DNA of 64,000 bases from Flammeovirga sp. EKP202 (GTDB taxonomy: Bacteria; Bacteroidota; Bacteroidia; Cytophagales; Flammeovirgaceae). The translations under genes were made by a program, and so were the position numbers. This document shows, piece by piece, positions 26,762 through 34,722 of the stretch; positions within the stretch are counted from its first letter, which is position 1; each line of letters opens with the position of its first letter. The stretch lies in contig NZ_JACVVP010000002.1 in assembly GCF_014534745.1 (NCBI RefSeq), positions 1 to 64,000 of the forward strand. The letters are read 5' to 3'. The notes below the pieces were generated by a model. The model did not search any database and was not told the origin of the DNA. It worked only from the letters and a program-made list of their open reading frames with translations.

Positions 26762-27202
26762 TTAGAAGATCGAAAGATTCTCTCTGTTTTCATGAACCTC
26801 AATCATCTTATCAATCTTACCTAATTGACTGGTTAATATATTATTGTCTTTCTGATTTAAAAATTCTATTTGGCTCTGAATCATAAACAAAGCACTTGAA
26901 AAAATATTCTTTTCTTTTAGTTCATTCAGATAATTATCAAGATCTATTTTTAAGCTTTTGTCAACATCTTTCAACTTGTAAATTGCGAGTGTAAGTCTAA
27001 AAATCACCTTTTTATAAAGTTCCTTTTCTTTTTTGATATCAATCTTTAGTATGAAGTTCTTTATTAACTCTTTCACTCTTTCAGTTGACATATCATAAAT
27101 GCTTAAGAGAAGATTTTGAGAAACCTCAATTTTACTAGAGATATTATAACCCTTGATTTCACCAATTAATCTATCAACCATTGAGTAATTATCAAAAATC
27201 AC
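26762..27202 (-). CDS. Out-of-frame C-terminal part of the SIR2-domain protein
   Basis: Begins in the ORF sense at a GTG (27202), but the same frame is open further upstream through ITTNELNNLYIYACEKE to the A9 tract at 27283-27291, where the SIR2 frame ends. It adds about 168 residues of helical, Lys/Ile-rich sequence with no recognised domain. With one A fewer in the tract, the two ORFs fuse into one protein of about 923 aa. It is therefore read as the C-terminus of the SIR2 protein, not as an independent gene. Confidence 0.7.
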   Translation of the reverse strand: MIFDNYSMVDRLIGEIKGYNISSKIEVSQNLLLSIYDMSTERVKELIKNFILKIDIKKEKELYKKVIFRLTLAIYKLKDVDKSLKIDLDNYLNELKEKNIFSSALFMIQSQIEFLNQKDNNILTSQLGKIDKMIEVHENRENLSIF

Positions 27203-27272
27203 TTCTTTTTCACAAGCGTATATATAAAGATTATTTAACTCATTAGTTGTGATTGCCCTGTACTCATGTCCA

Positions 27273-29534
27273 TTAGTTTTTTTTTGTAATGAGACGTTTG
27301 ATCAAATTTTCTATCATTTCTAGAAGGATCGTAGGATCTATTTCAGATTTGTACAAATTGTACTGGATTCCAAGAAATAGGTTAATTGACTTGAAAATAG
27401 AAAACGTATTATTACCTTCTGCTATTATTTTTGCAATTATTTTAACAATTGCTTTAAACTGTTTTTTTGAATGTTTAGCAACCGATAAAATCAGAAGTGT
27501 ATTCTGGATATATCCATCATATTTGTTAAAAATCTCTTGAGAAGATAGGAAGAGTTTAACAATATTCCTAAAAACATTATTAACTAGCCATTCTCTCTCC
27601 TTTTTCGTAATTCTAAACTTTCCAGATCTATCCGATCCATTATAAAAATCATTAAAAATGACTTTTAAGTCCTTAAACTCGATGTATTTAATACAAGCGA
27701 ATAATTCAGTTTTTGTCAATATAACCTCAGGCTGCTGAACTTGACGGTGAAGTGAAATCACAACAAAATGGCGGTTGATACTTTTAAAAGCAGAAATACT
27801 CTCAACCATAATTGTGTTGCGAAGTACAAAATCTATCAGATTGTTATGCCTCGAAGCATACTTTTTGACCTCACTTCCAAAAACCATCCCCCCTGACTCA
27901 ATTGTTCTTTTTGAATCCTCTGTTTTCTTTAAATCCTCTGCGATCCTATATGCATAACTTATGATTGAAGATTCATCTACAAAATTGTAAATTGGTTCAA
28001 TAGCTACTCTTAGTTCTTGAGGAAGGTTGTAAAACCTTTCTTTAAGATTGTACTCTTCAACTTCCCTATACTTTTCTCGCATTTCCTTTTTACCAAAAAA
28101 ATACTTAAGTTTCCAAAGTAAAGAATTTCTGTTGTACATGGCGACAAATAGCAACGGATAAATTCTTTGTTTGAGACAAAGTGAAATAGCTTCCTCAACG
28201 ACATAGAATGATTCTTCCAACTGCCCGATTTGCTGTAAATTAAAAGAGTACTCAATAAGGTCAATGACATCATTATTTGATGTATTGAGGTTCGAATAGT
28301 CAAAATTCAAATGCTTTTCTTTGCGATCTGAGTTTGGTTTTGCTAAATATTTTGAGAATTCAATATACCATTCTCGATAAGGGGCTTTTTCTTCTTTTCT
28401 TAGAACGATTCCTTTTACATTGCCTTTGGATAGTATTTTGAAGATATCGATTAACCTAGCAGACGGCTTTTTTTCTTTCTCATCAATTAATTGGAGAATC
28501 GATATGAAATTTTGATAAATATTCCTTCTTGTTTGATCATAATCACCCGTTAATTCACCTTTATAGAACTTTAGAATGGGTTGTTCATCCTCATCAAACA
28601 AAAATCCACAATTTGAAAATGCTGTCTGAATTTGATCAAGAAGAAGCCCTTCTAAAGAATTTAAAATTTTCAGTTTGTTTAGAATGAAGTCTAATGTTAA
28701 GGATTCCGATTTTACTACACTCCTTTCATTATGGTTTTTGATCCTATCCAGAAATGAGTAAGTCTTACATGAGTAATCACTAGCAAATTTTATTAAAGAT
28801 ATCGGCTCATTTGCAATATTTAAAGAAGTGACGCCATGGTTTTCTAAATATTTCTTAGAGGTGTCATTTTGATGGAATGTGGTAAGGTACATAGGTGGTC
28901 GAACCTCAGAATGTTTTTGTATCCACTGTAAAATTTGCTTTAGGTTAAAATCATTGTAGGAATAACCGATGAAAAGAATGGTATGCGTTGATAGAATACT
29001 TTTTAGGTAATTCTCAAGTAAAGGAAAGTTAAGCTGGTAGTTGATGTAGTCATCTTCCTTAAACACAATGTTGTTATTAGTGAAATCACCATGCATTTTA
29101 ATGACTTTATTCTGCAGTGATGACCTAATAAGGTCAGTATCTGAACTAATCGTATCATATATAAATGCATTTTCTTCAATTGTTCTCTCAAGTATATTGT
29201 CCCAATTAGTTGTTACGATTACATGAGGATTAATTCTGAAAATCAGCTTGTGTAATTCTGATGGCTTAATATAATCAGGAAAGTATTCTTTTAATTTTTT
29301 GTTGTAAATGAATTCACCAAATTCTAAATAATAGAGCTGTGCAATCTTCAAAAAGTCAAACTCATCTTGAATATCAAGTTCTATTTTTAAGTCCTTGATC
29401 AGGTCGGACCAATCTGGAAGCTTAAAAGATTCTGTCTCTGATGATTTTGAAATTCCAGCTCCTACAAATATTGCAAGGCTGTTATTATTTTTAGCATTGA
29501 TGATATTCTGAATGTGCTTGTTATCTATGTTCAT
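27273..29534 (-). CDS. SIR2-domain NAD-hydrolase-like defence protein, truncated at an A9 tract
   Basis: 753 aa as read. The N-terminal ~250 residues are a SIR2-like NAD-binding domain: FVGAGIS (Gly25-Ala-Gly27), TTNWDNILE (Asn110, Asp112), KMHGDF (His148) and FIGYSYNDF. The rest is a long helical region without a recognised signature, as in SIR2 effectors of antiphage systems (DSR, Thoeris ThsA, SIR2-Argonaute), where the domain depletes NAD+ on infection. The stop follows a run of nine A; with eight A's the frame continues into the ORF ending at 26762. It is the last of six minus-strand genes in the island. A defence role is inferred from domain and context, not shown. Confidence 0.82.
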   Translation of the reverse strand: MNIDNKHIQNIINAKNNNSLAIFVGAGISKSSETESFKLPDWSDLIKDLKIELDIQDEFDFLKIAQLYYLEFGEFIYNKKLKEYFPDYIKPSELHKLIFRINPHVIVTTNWDNILERTIEENAFIYDTISSDTDLIRSSLQNKVIKMHGDFTNNNIVFKEDDYINYQLNFPLLENYLKSILSTHTILFIGYSYNDFNLKQILQWIQKHSEVRPPMYLTTFHQNDTSKKYLENHGVTSLNIANEPISLIKFASDYSCKTYSFLDRIKNHNERSVVKSESLTLDFILNKLKILNSLEGLLLDQIQTAFSNCGFLFDEDEQPILKFYKGELTGDYDQTRRNIYQNFISILQLIDEKEKKPSARLIDIFKILSKGNVKGIVLRKEEKAPYREWYIEFSKYLAKPNSDRKEKHLNFDYSNLNTSNNDVIDLIEYSFNLQQIGQLEESFYVVEEAISLCLKQRIYPLLFVAMYNRNSLLWKLKYFFGKKEMREKYREVEEYNLKERFYNLPQELRVAIEPIYNFVDESSIISYAYRIAEDLKKTEDSKRTIESGGMVFGSEVKKYASRHNNLIDFVLRNTIMVESISAFKSINRHFVVISLHRQVQQPEVILTKTELFACIKYIEFKDLKVIFNDFYNGSDRSGKFRITKKEREWLVNNVFRNIVKLFLSSQEIFNKYDGYIQNTLLILSVAKHSKKQFKAIVKIIAKIIAEGNNTFSIFKSINLFLGIQYNLYKSEIDPTILLEMIENLIKRLITKKN

Positions 29535-29560
29535 GATTTAGTTACGAATAATGACCTATA

Positions 29561-29591
29561 ACAGCTCGTATACCTGCAGGTATGCAGCTGT
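29561..29591. other. Imperfect palindrome, cassette-site-like
   Basis: On the minus strand ACAGCTGCATACC-TG-CAGGTATACGAGCTGT forms a long stem with a small asymmetric bulge. It is flanked by AAAAC on one side and GTTATAGG on the other. It sits between the 3' end of the 350-aa gene (stop at 29593) and the SIR2 gene start. The AAC-stem-GTT layout with unpaired bases recalls integron attC sites; a terminator is the simpler alternative, but there is no T-run. Confidence 0.4.
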
Positions 29592-29592
29592 T

Positions 29593-30645
29593 TTATTTGA
29601 ACTTTTCAATAATTCTATTGTAATTGGTTTGTATCCATTCCCACACTTCTTTATTTTTACTAAACTTCTTCTTTGCAAATTCATAAATCGTAATGAAACC
29701 TTTTTTATGATCCGGTGATTCAAAATGTTTATTTATACAATAAGCTGGTAATTCAAATGTTTTGGTTTCATTCGCATTTAACTCTATTTTCCATGCATTT
29801 GTAATAGCTAAATTTTGAGAAGGTTTTTCTACAAATTCATATTTTTCATTTTCAAATATTTGTCCTTCAGGAAGGAATGCCTTAATTTTTTCATCTGTTT
29901 GATTTGTCAATTCTATTTTTACATAATATCTTGTTCCATCAACTTTAGTACCTCCTGAGTAAGTTTCAAAATAAATATTGTCAATTTTAATTTCATCTTT
30001 CTCGACTTTTTCTATTAAGCTCTTTTGATCATCAATCACTTTAAATCCCAACAATTCAGGTGTAAGTATAAAAGGTTCGCCAAATTGCTTACTTGATTCT
30101 ATTATTGCATTTTTTCCACCTATTTTCCTATCTAAATATTCCTGATCTTGGATTTTCTTTAATTCAGGATTAGTTGATAAAAGAAGCTTTAATGATTCTT
30201 CATAATATTCTTTGGGATTGTCTAATGATATATTTTCAAACTTTCTAGCCGTGAAGTTATTTTTTGCGTTTAATACTTCTTTGGCAAACTTTATCAATCT
30301 ATATTTCTTATTAATGGGTTCAACATATTCACTTGATGACCAAGTAAGGCACCCTCCATGGAATTGTTTGCAAACAGATACCATTTCATCTAATTCTGCA
30401 TGTTCTGGTCCTGGCATTGTATCAATCAATTCAAAATAATCATTAGCTTCTTCTTCACTAAGATCATCTTCAAAAAATTGGGAGAAAATTTTTTTCCCAT
30501 ATTTTTTATGCCAATGATAAACTTTGGAATAGGATTCTTGAACCTTTCGAATCAATATATCATTAGCAACCTGGATATTGTTCGTGATTTTATCTCTTCC
30601 TATATTATCTCCTTTACCTGAATGACTTTGATTTAATCTGTCCAT
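29593..30645 (-). CDS. Protein with N-terminal GDNIGRDKI motif and C-terminal beta domain
   Basis: 350 aa from the ATG at 30645 (MDRLNQSH); a TTG 16 codons earlier is possible but less likely. Residues ~6-18 are HSGKGDNIGRDKI, the same peptide that ends the protein encoded just upstream. A helical middle part contains GGKNAIIESSKQFGEP. The C-terminus (~230-330) looks like a beta-sandwich with GTRYYVKIELTNQT, QNLAITNAW and ELPAYCINKHFESPD. GDN-x-GRDK-type motifs recur near the ends of bacterial signalling/conflict proteins; homotypic amyloid-like contact is possible (inference). It is the third gene of a tight operon and precedes the SIR2 gene. Confidence 0.6.
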   Translation of the reverse strand: MDRLNQSHSGKGDNIGRDKITNNIQVANDILIRKVQESYSKVYHWHKKYGKKIFSQFFEDDLSEEEANDYFELIDTMPGPEHAELDEMVSVCKQFHGGCLTWSSSEYVEPINKKYRLIKFAKEVLNAKNNFTARKFENISLDNPKEYYEESLKLLLSTNPELKKIQDQEYLDRKIGGKNAIIESSKQFGEPFILTPELLGFKVIDDQKSLIEKVEKDEIKIDNIYFETYSGGTKVDGTRYYVKIELTNQTDEKIKAFLPEGQIFENEKYEFVEKPSQNLAITNAWKIELNANETKTFELPAYCINKHFESPDHKKGFITIYEFAKKKFSKNKEVWEWIQTNYNRIIEKFK

Positions 30646-30695
30646 AAAATTGCTTATTAGCTTTTTGACGAAAAAGAACAACTCATATTTCAATT

Positions 30696-30947
30696 TTATT
30701 TATTTACAATTTTATCTCTTCCTATATTATCTCCTTTACCTGAATGTCTTTGTTTGGTTATTTTTTTGTTAGGGGGATTTTTTTTTTCTCCTTGACTTTT
30801 ATTTTTGTTAGCAACTAAATAACTAATCAATGTGAATATTGCTCCCCCTAGTGCTGCAATAGGCTCTCCAATTATCTTGAAATGCCAGAGAATTATTAAT
30901 ATAACTGTAACAATACTGCCTAAGATTAAAATTTGATTAGGTTTCAT
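30696..30947 (-). CDS. Small two-span membrane protein ending in the GDNIGRDKI motif
   Basis: 83 aa. Two membrane helices (about 5-21 and 28-46) are followed by a basic linker (NKKITKQR) and the terminal HSGKGDNIGRDKIVNK. The next gene begins 50 bp downstream and carries the same 13 residues near its N-terminus; a 37-bp stretch encoding part of the motif is identical in DNA. The membrane anchor plus shared motif suggests it tethers or is activated by the downstream protein. It starts 10 bp after the stop of the 181-aa gene, so the operon is tight. No known family is recognised. Confidence 0.62.
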   Translation of the reverse strand: MKPNQILILGSIVTVILIILWHFKIIGEPIAALGGAIFTLISYLVANKNKSQGEKKNPPNKKITKQRHSGKGDNIGRDKIVNK

Positions 30948-30957
30948 ATATCGATTT

Positions 30958-31503
30958 TTATTTTTCTAATGGGTTAAAAAATTCTTCTAGAATTTTAAGG
31001 GTTAATATTGTCTTCTGTTTGCCATTTTTAAAAATTTCCACTAATTTTTCAGGGCTATTCTCTGTTTTTAATTCCGTATAACACACTGTAATACCGTTAC
31101 TTATATTAGCGTATAATAATTCATCGATCTCAATTTCAGTTCCCTCCTTAATACTCATATCACTAAAGGGATCCTTAAAACCTTTAGTACAAATAAAGTT
31201 TTTAGATGAAATTCCTAATTCAGATAAACTCATTTTTGTGTCTTCAAATTCTCCTAAGAAGGTTAATTCCGAATCTTTTATTGTTTCATTTAATAAGCCA
31301 CTAAAAGTTTCCAATTCGATTAGTTGTTTACGCAAATTATACATCTGTTCAACAGTTAAATCTTTACACGAGTTAAGTGAATTAATTGTATTATAAACCT
31401 CTTTGAATACTTTTTCTCTACTCATTAGTGAATTTAATGCTTGAGTAAATGTAGTACGAGTATTCGTATCGTTTAATTTGTCACAGAATTCTTTTGTAGT
31501 CAT
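30958..31503 (-). CDS. Hypothetical protein, 181 aa
   Basis: First gene of the three-gene operon with the two GDNIGRDKI proteins. The N-terminal two-thirds are predicted helical (LNSLMSREKVFKEVYNTINS). The C-terminal part is beta-rich with FLGEFEDTKMSLSELG and ISNGITVCYTEL. No signal peptide and no recognised family. Function can only be guessed from the operon: a sensor or regulator for the membrane/motif pair would fit. Confidence 0.55.
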   Translation of the reverse strand: MTTKEFCDKLNDTNTRTTFTQALNSLMSREKVFKEVYNTINSLNSCKDLTVEQMYNLRKQLIELETFSGLLNETIKDSELTFLGEFEDTKMSLSELGISSKNFICTKGFKDPFSDMSIKEGTEIEIDELLYANISNGITVCYTELKTENSPEKLVEIFKNGKQKTILTLKILEEFFNPLEK

Positions 31504-31615
31504 TTTTGTATTTCAAATTTATGTTACTAGTAATTGTAAGTAACGAATCGGTGTTAAATTTTTTATTGAATTTAGCTTCCTATTCTGCACATGTAGACTG
31601 AAGGGAAAATGTGGA

Positions 31616-31696
31616 GGAACAGGAGCCTTGGTTCCGATCCGTTCGGATGAAGCCCGACCGGTCTGGCTAAATGCAGTAACCCAGCATAGGGGCTAT
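31616..31696. other. GC-rich structured islet of unknown origin
   Basis: In otherwise very AT-rich DNA this stretch is over half G+C and contains four successive hairpins: GGAAC...GTTCC (31616-31635), ATCCG-TT-CGGAT (31637-31648), GCCCGACC/GGTCTGGC (31652-31667) and ATAG-GGG-CTAT (31686-31696). No ORF crosses it. It might be a decayed structured RNA such as a group II intron fragment, or a recombination site. The remainder of the gap 31504-31732 shows nothing else. Confidence 0.45.
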
Positions 31697-31732
31697 TGAC
31701 ATTTTAGACTTTGTTCGTTTCTCGTCTTCTTT

Positions 31733-33139
31733 TTATAATTCCATTTGTTTCTTTATTAATTCCGTTACCAAATCCATTCCAACATCCTTTGCTGTATCAA
31801 ACACCCATTTTCCTGCACCTTTTAAGTGTTTTACAACCTTGTTCCCGTCTTTATCTTTTGAAGCTAATTCCGCTTCTGCTACTTCACCAATAGCCTTAAA
31901 CTCTTCTGGCGATTTTGCTTTCATCGCTAAGTTTTCTCTTAATTGACCTAATTGACCATGAAGTTTATTAAAGTCTAAATCTTCTGGTATATTATAGTTC
32001 ATTTGTTGGAAACTATTGTTTGTAGAAATAGCATTTGAGCCAACAGCACCAATCTGTGAATTTTTGAATACGTTTTTGTCACCCATGATTAATTCGTTTA
32101 TTTGATAATGAAATATTTCTTTAAAATAGTGTAATTTGTCCAATGGTATTTTTCCATTAGCAATTTGTTTAATTGGAAATTCAACATCCCCGAAATGATT
32201 AAATTCTTCATCAAAATCTCCTAAAATTATAGGATTTTTTTCTTCTGAATATCTCTCAGCATAGTCATGTAACCAAGAAACAGCTCCTCTTAATTCACTA
32301 TTATTATTAGTCGGATTAAAAGAGCAAAATGAATATGAAAATGAATTATTTCGTATAAATTCATCCTTTTTTGCATAAGTTATTGCGACACTAACAACTG
32401 CATTCGCTGGACTTTTAAAGTCAGCAACGCCTAATTCTAATACTTCTAAATAATATTTAGGAATTGTCCTGTAATGCTGATAATTGTTTTTTATTGGAGA
32501 AAACTCTTCCGGTAAAATCATTAATCTCGCCGTAATATCTACCTCTGGTACTTTTCCTTTTCTTAATTCTTCTACAACTTTTGCATAATGTTCTTTTCTA
32601 AGTGATGTGGTAATTCCTTCATGGCTTACACCACTTGAAGTGGCACAAAGAATATAGAACAAATCATTATTAATTGTTTTAGGTGCAACTCTTAACGAAC
32701 CAAATCCCCCTTGAATCATACTTCTTTTTTCACTAGGTCTTAGTTCAATTACTTTTTTATTCTTTACATGTCTTGTGGGAAAACGTATCATCTCTTCATC
32801 TTCTCTTTTTCTTTCCCTCCACCTTCTATTACTACTCATAGCAAATTCTCTTTTTTGTTTAGCTTGTCTCGTGTGAAAAAGTCCAGGAGAAGAGGGTACC
32901 CACTCTAATAATTTATAATTTGGTAATTTTATTATTTGTCCTGCGTATAAATCATTTTCCATAGCTGCAATCCAAAATTCTTCACTATTCGAAAATATTT
33001 TGTCAGGTTCATTTAATTCTTTTACTTCTAAACTTTTATTCAAAAGAGCAACATCCAAATAATCTTTTAGTGATGAGATTATTTCATCTGAATCGATGAT
33101 TCTGTTTTGTTTACCTCTAAATTTTAATGATTTATCCAT
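31733..33139 (-). CDS. 468-aa protein with C-terminal G/N/S-rich motif and helical module
   Basis: The N-terminal ~290 residues are unrecognised, with FGSLRVAPKT, SGVSHEGITTSLRKEHYAKV and an ILGDFDEEFNHFG segment. Residues ~365-382 read IGAVGSNAISTNNSFQQ, then a helical domain: LHGQLGQLRENLAMKAKSPE, AIGEVAEAELA and HLKGAGKWVFDTAKDVG. From memory, this tail pairing (GAVG.NA motif, then LxxLRxxL ... LKxAGKWxxDxA) recurs at the ends of bacterial conflict-system proteins. That is recall, not a search. It may act as a recruitment or oligomerisation tag. Same strand as the GDNIGRDKI operon. Confidence 0.55.
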   Translation of the reverse strand: MDKSLKFRGKQNRIIDSDEIISSLKDYLDVALLNKSLEVKELNEPDKIFSNSEEFWIAAMENDLYAGQIIKLPNYKLLEWVPSSPGLFHTRQAKQKREFAMSSNRRWRERKREDEEMIRFPTRHVKNKKVIELRPSEKRSMIQGGFGSLRVAPKTINNDLFYILCATSSGVSHEGITTSLRKEHYAKVVEELRKGKVPEVDITARLMILPEEFSPIKNNYQHYRTIPKYYLEVLELGVADFKSPANAVVSVAITYAKKDEFIRNNSFSYSFCSFNPTNNNSELRGAVSWLHDYAERYSEEKNPIILGDFDEEFNHFGDVEFPIKQIANGKIPLDKLHYFKEIFHYQINELIMGDKNVFKNSQIGAVGSNAISTNNSFQQMNYNIPEDLDFNKLHGQLGQLRENLAMKAKSPEEFKAIGEVAEAELASKDKDGNKVVKHLKGAGKWVFDTAKDVGMDLVTELIKKQMEL

Positions 33140-33165
33140 TTAGTATATTTTATTAGACGGAAGCA

Positions 33166-33209
33166 AACGGTTAGTATAAAGAGCGATTAATGCCCTTTAT
33201 ACAGTGTTA
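33166..33209. other. Imperfect palindrome, cassette-site-like
   Basis: On the minus strand AACACTGTATAAAGGGC and GCTCTTTATACTAACCGTT form an imperfect stem around ATTAATC, again bounded by AAC and GTT and carrying unpaired bases. It separates the lipoprotein gene from the 468-aa gene, in the same position as the palindrome at 29561-29591. The two sites share architecture, not sequence. Confidence 0.4.
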
Positions 33210-33219
33210 GCACATGTTT

Positions 33220-34317
33220 TTAATTCATTTGATCTAGCTGATTTTGTAGCGAGTCTCTTCTGCTGGAAATATCTTCAATTGTAAGTGTTGGTGGTGTTTG
33301 ATTAATGTCGTAATTGGTGACATAAGTTGAATAGGTGATAAATGAAGATTTTGATTTTATTTCACCACCAGCATCAACACCTCCGCTAATGGAAGCCCCT
33401 AAGCTTGCTTGGCTTTTTGCCTCTAATTTACCTCCACCGTTAAAGCTTGATTTACCTTGATTGGATGAAAAGATAACTTGGAAATTCTTATGCAGGTAAA
33501 TTTCAGTTGAATCATTTTTGTCAGAAACTTTTTCTAGTATCGCATTCAGGTTAGCTATTCTTGTACTAAGAGTTTGTTTATCATTTTTCTTAAATAGTAC
33601 TTCTCCAGAGTAAGCTTCCCAAAGAGGGGAGTACATAACTCCTCCAAGAACAAATAAAGATTTGTCACTTCTGGCAGCCGCTTCAGCGGAGGCCTTCATT
33701 GAAGATTGATTGAAACTTGCAGAGGCCTTTACTGCCGTTGAAATATAACCAGAGCAGTCCATTGTATATAAGAAGTTTGGATAAGTGCCATAGTCTTCTT
33801 CTATATAAGTCATTGGTTCAAACTCAGGTTTGGTAACTGCATTGTTTACAAAGATCAGGTTAGATTTTTCACCGTTTTCTTTCTGAAATTGAATACTGTG
33901 GGCCAAGACGTTTATACCCGCACTATAATTTAGCATTTCTGCTGTATCGTTGTAGTATAAATTATTGAGTACAACTCTTGGAATAAACCCTTTTTTCTTA
34001 TTCTTTGGTTTAATCTTATTAATTTGTCTCTTGAGCTTTCCTGTGCAGCCACAATCAAAATTATCTGGATTAAATAAAGTTTGAAACTCTGAATACAAGT
34101 TTACTTCCTTTCCTAACGCTTTTGCTTCTGTGATATTTAAGTCATTTTTAACGCCAATTATTTCGTTACTTAAAAGTTGATTGAATTCTTTGATGAACCG
34201 AGAATTTGATTCTTCTATTGGATGTACAGCTTCTGTTTCTATAAATTCTGGTTCTTGTTCTGTGCAAGAGGAAAAAATAGCTAGGATTGAAATATAAAAT
34301 AATCTTTTTAATGACAT
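33220..34317 (-). CDS. Lipoprotein with pore-former-like low-complexity segments
   Basis: 365 aa. The signal MSLKRLFYISILAIFSSC places lipidated Cys18 in FSSC. The middle region carries a CGC (FDCGCTGKL). Two Ala/Ser/Gly stretches alternate small and polar residues: STAVKASASFNQSSMKASAE and KLEAKSQASLGASISGG. Such amphipathic, Ser/Ala-rich stretches resemble membrane-inserting hairpins of MACPF/aerolysin-type pore formers, but no family signature is certain. It is the upstream-most gene of the accessory island, separated from the next gene by a palindrome, so its link to the SIR2 cluster is only positional. Confidence 0.55.
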   Translation of the reverse strand: MSLKRLFYISILAIFSSCTEQEPEFIETEAVHPIEESNSRFIKEFNQLLSNEIIGVKNDLNITEAKALGKEVNLYSEFQTLFNPDNFDCGCTGKLKRQINKIKPKNKKKGFIPRVVLNNLYYNDTAEMLNYSAGINVLAHSIQFQKENGEKSNLIFVNNAVTKPEFEPMTYIEEDYGTYPNFLYTMDCSGYISTAVKASASFNQSSMKASAEAAARSDKSLFVLGGVMYSPLWEAYSGEVLFKKNDKQTLSTRIANLNAILEKVSDKNDSTEIYLHKNFQVIFSSNQGKSSFNGGGKLEAKSQASLGASISGGVDAGGEIKSKSSFITYSTYVTNYDINQTPPTLTIEDISSRRDSLQNQLDQMN

Positions 34318-34634
34318 GGTTTTTATTTAGTTAATATTTACTAACATTCGATAAACACCAAGTTCACTTTATTTCAATAATGTGACAGTGGCATATATTC
34401 ATTATAAAAATAACTCTTACTCCAATACACCAAGTCTTTAGCTAAATTTTCAAAGTAAGTTTGCTTGCTGTTTTAGTTTTATTGTAAGAGATGCTTGAAG
34501 TTAAAAAATTATTCAATAACAAGAAACAAAACGAACTAAAATTTGTATTTCGTTTCAATTCGTGAGCAAATGCAATTTTATTTTTAAAAAGTAAGAAATA
34601 TTGAGCTTAGACTAGTTTTTGGAAAGTTTGGGCA

Positions 34635-34658
34635 TAAAAAAATCCCTAATGGAGGGAT
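34635..34658 (-). terminator. Rho-independent terminator
   Basis: On the minus strand ATCCCT-CCATT-AGGGAT is followed by seven T. It lies about 65 bp after the stop of the IS30-type HTH gene. The rest of 34318-34722 holds no convincing gene; a 24-codon ORF at about 34491 is too weak to call. Confidence 0.8.
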
Positions 34659-34722
34659 GAGGTTTGAAGTAAGAAGGAAGAGGTCGAAGTAGTAAGGTAA
34701 AAAAGAGAGGGAAGAGTGAGGA

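Noticed and set aside
31616-31696. Group II intron
   Set aside because: Hairpins are present but no reverse transcriptase or recognisable domain V was found. Kept only as a structured islet.
29561-33209. CRISPR array
   Set aside because: The palindromes differ in sequence and spacing. No regular repeat-spacer units or cas genes were seen.
34491-34565. 24-codon ORF (MLEVKKLFNN...) in the gap before the HTH gene
   Set aside because: Too short, with no promoter or conserved feature; chance in AT-rich DNA.
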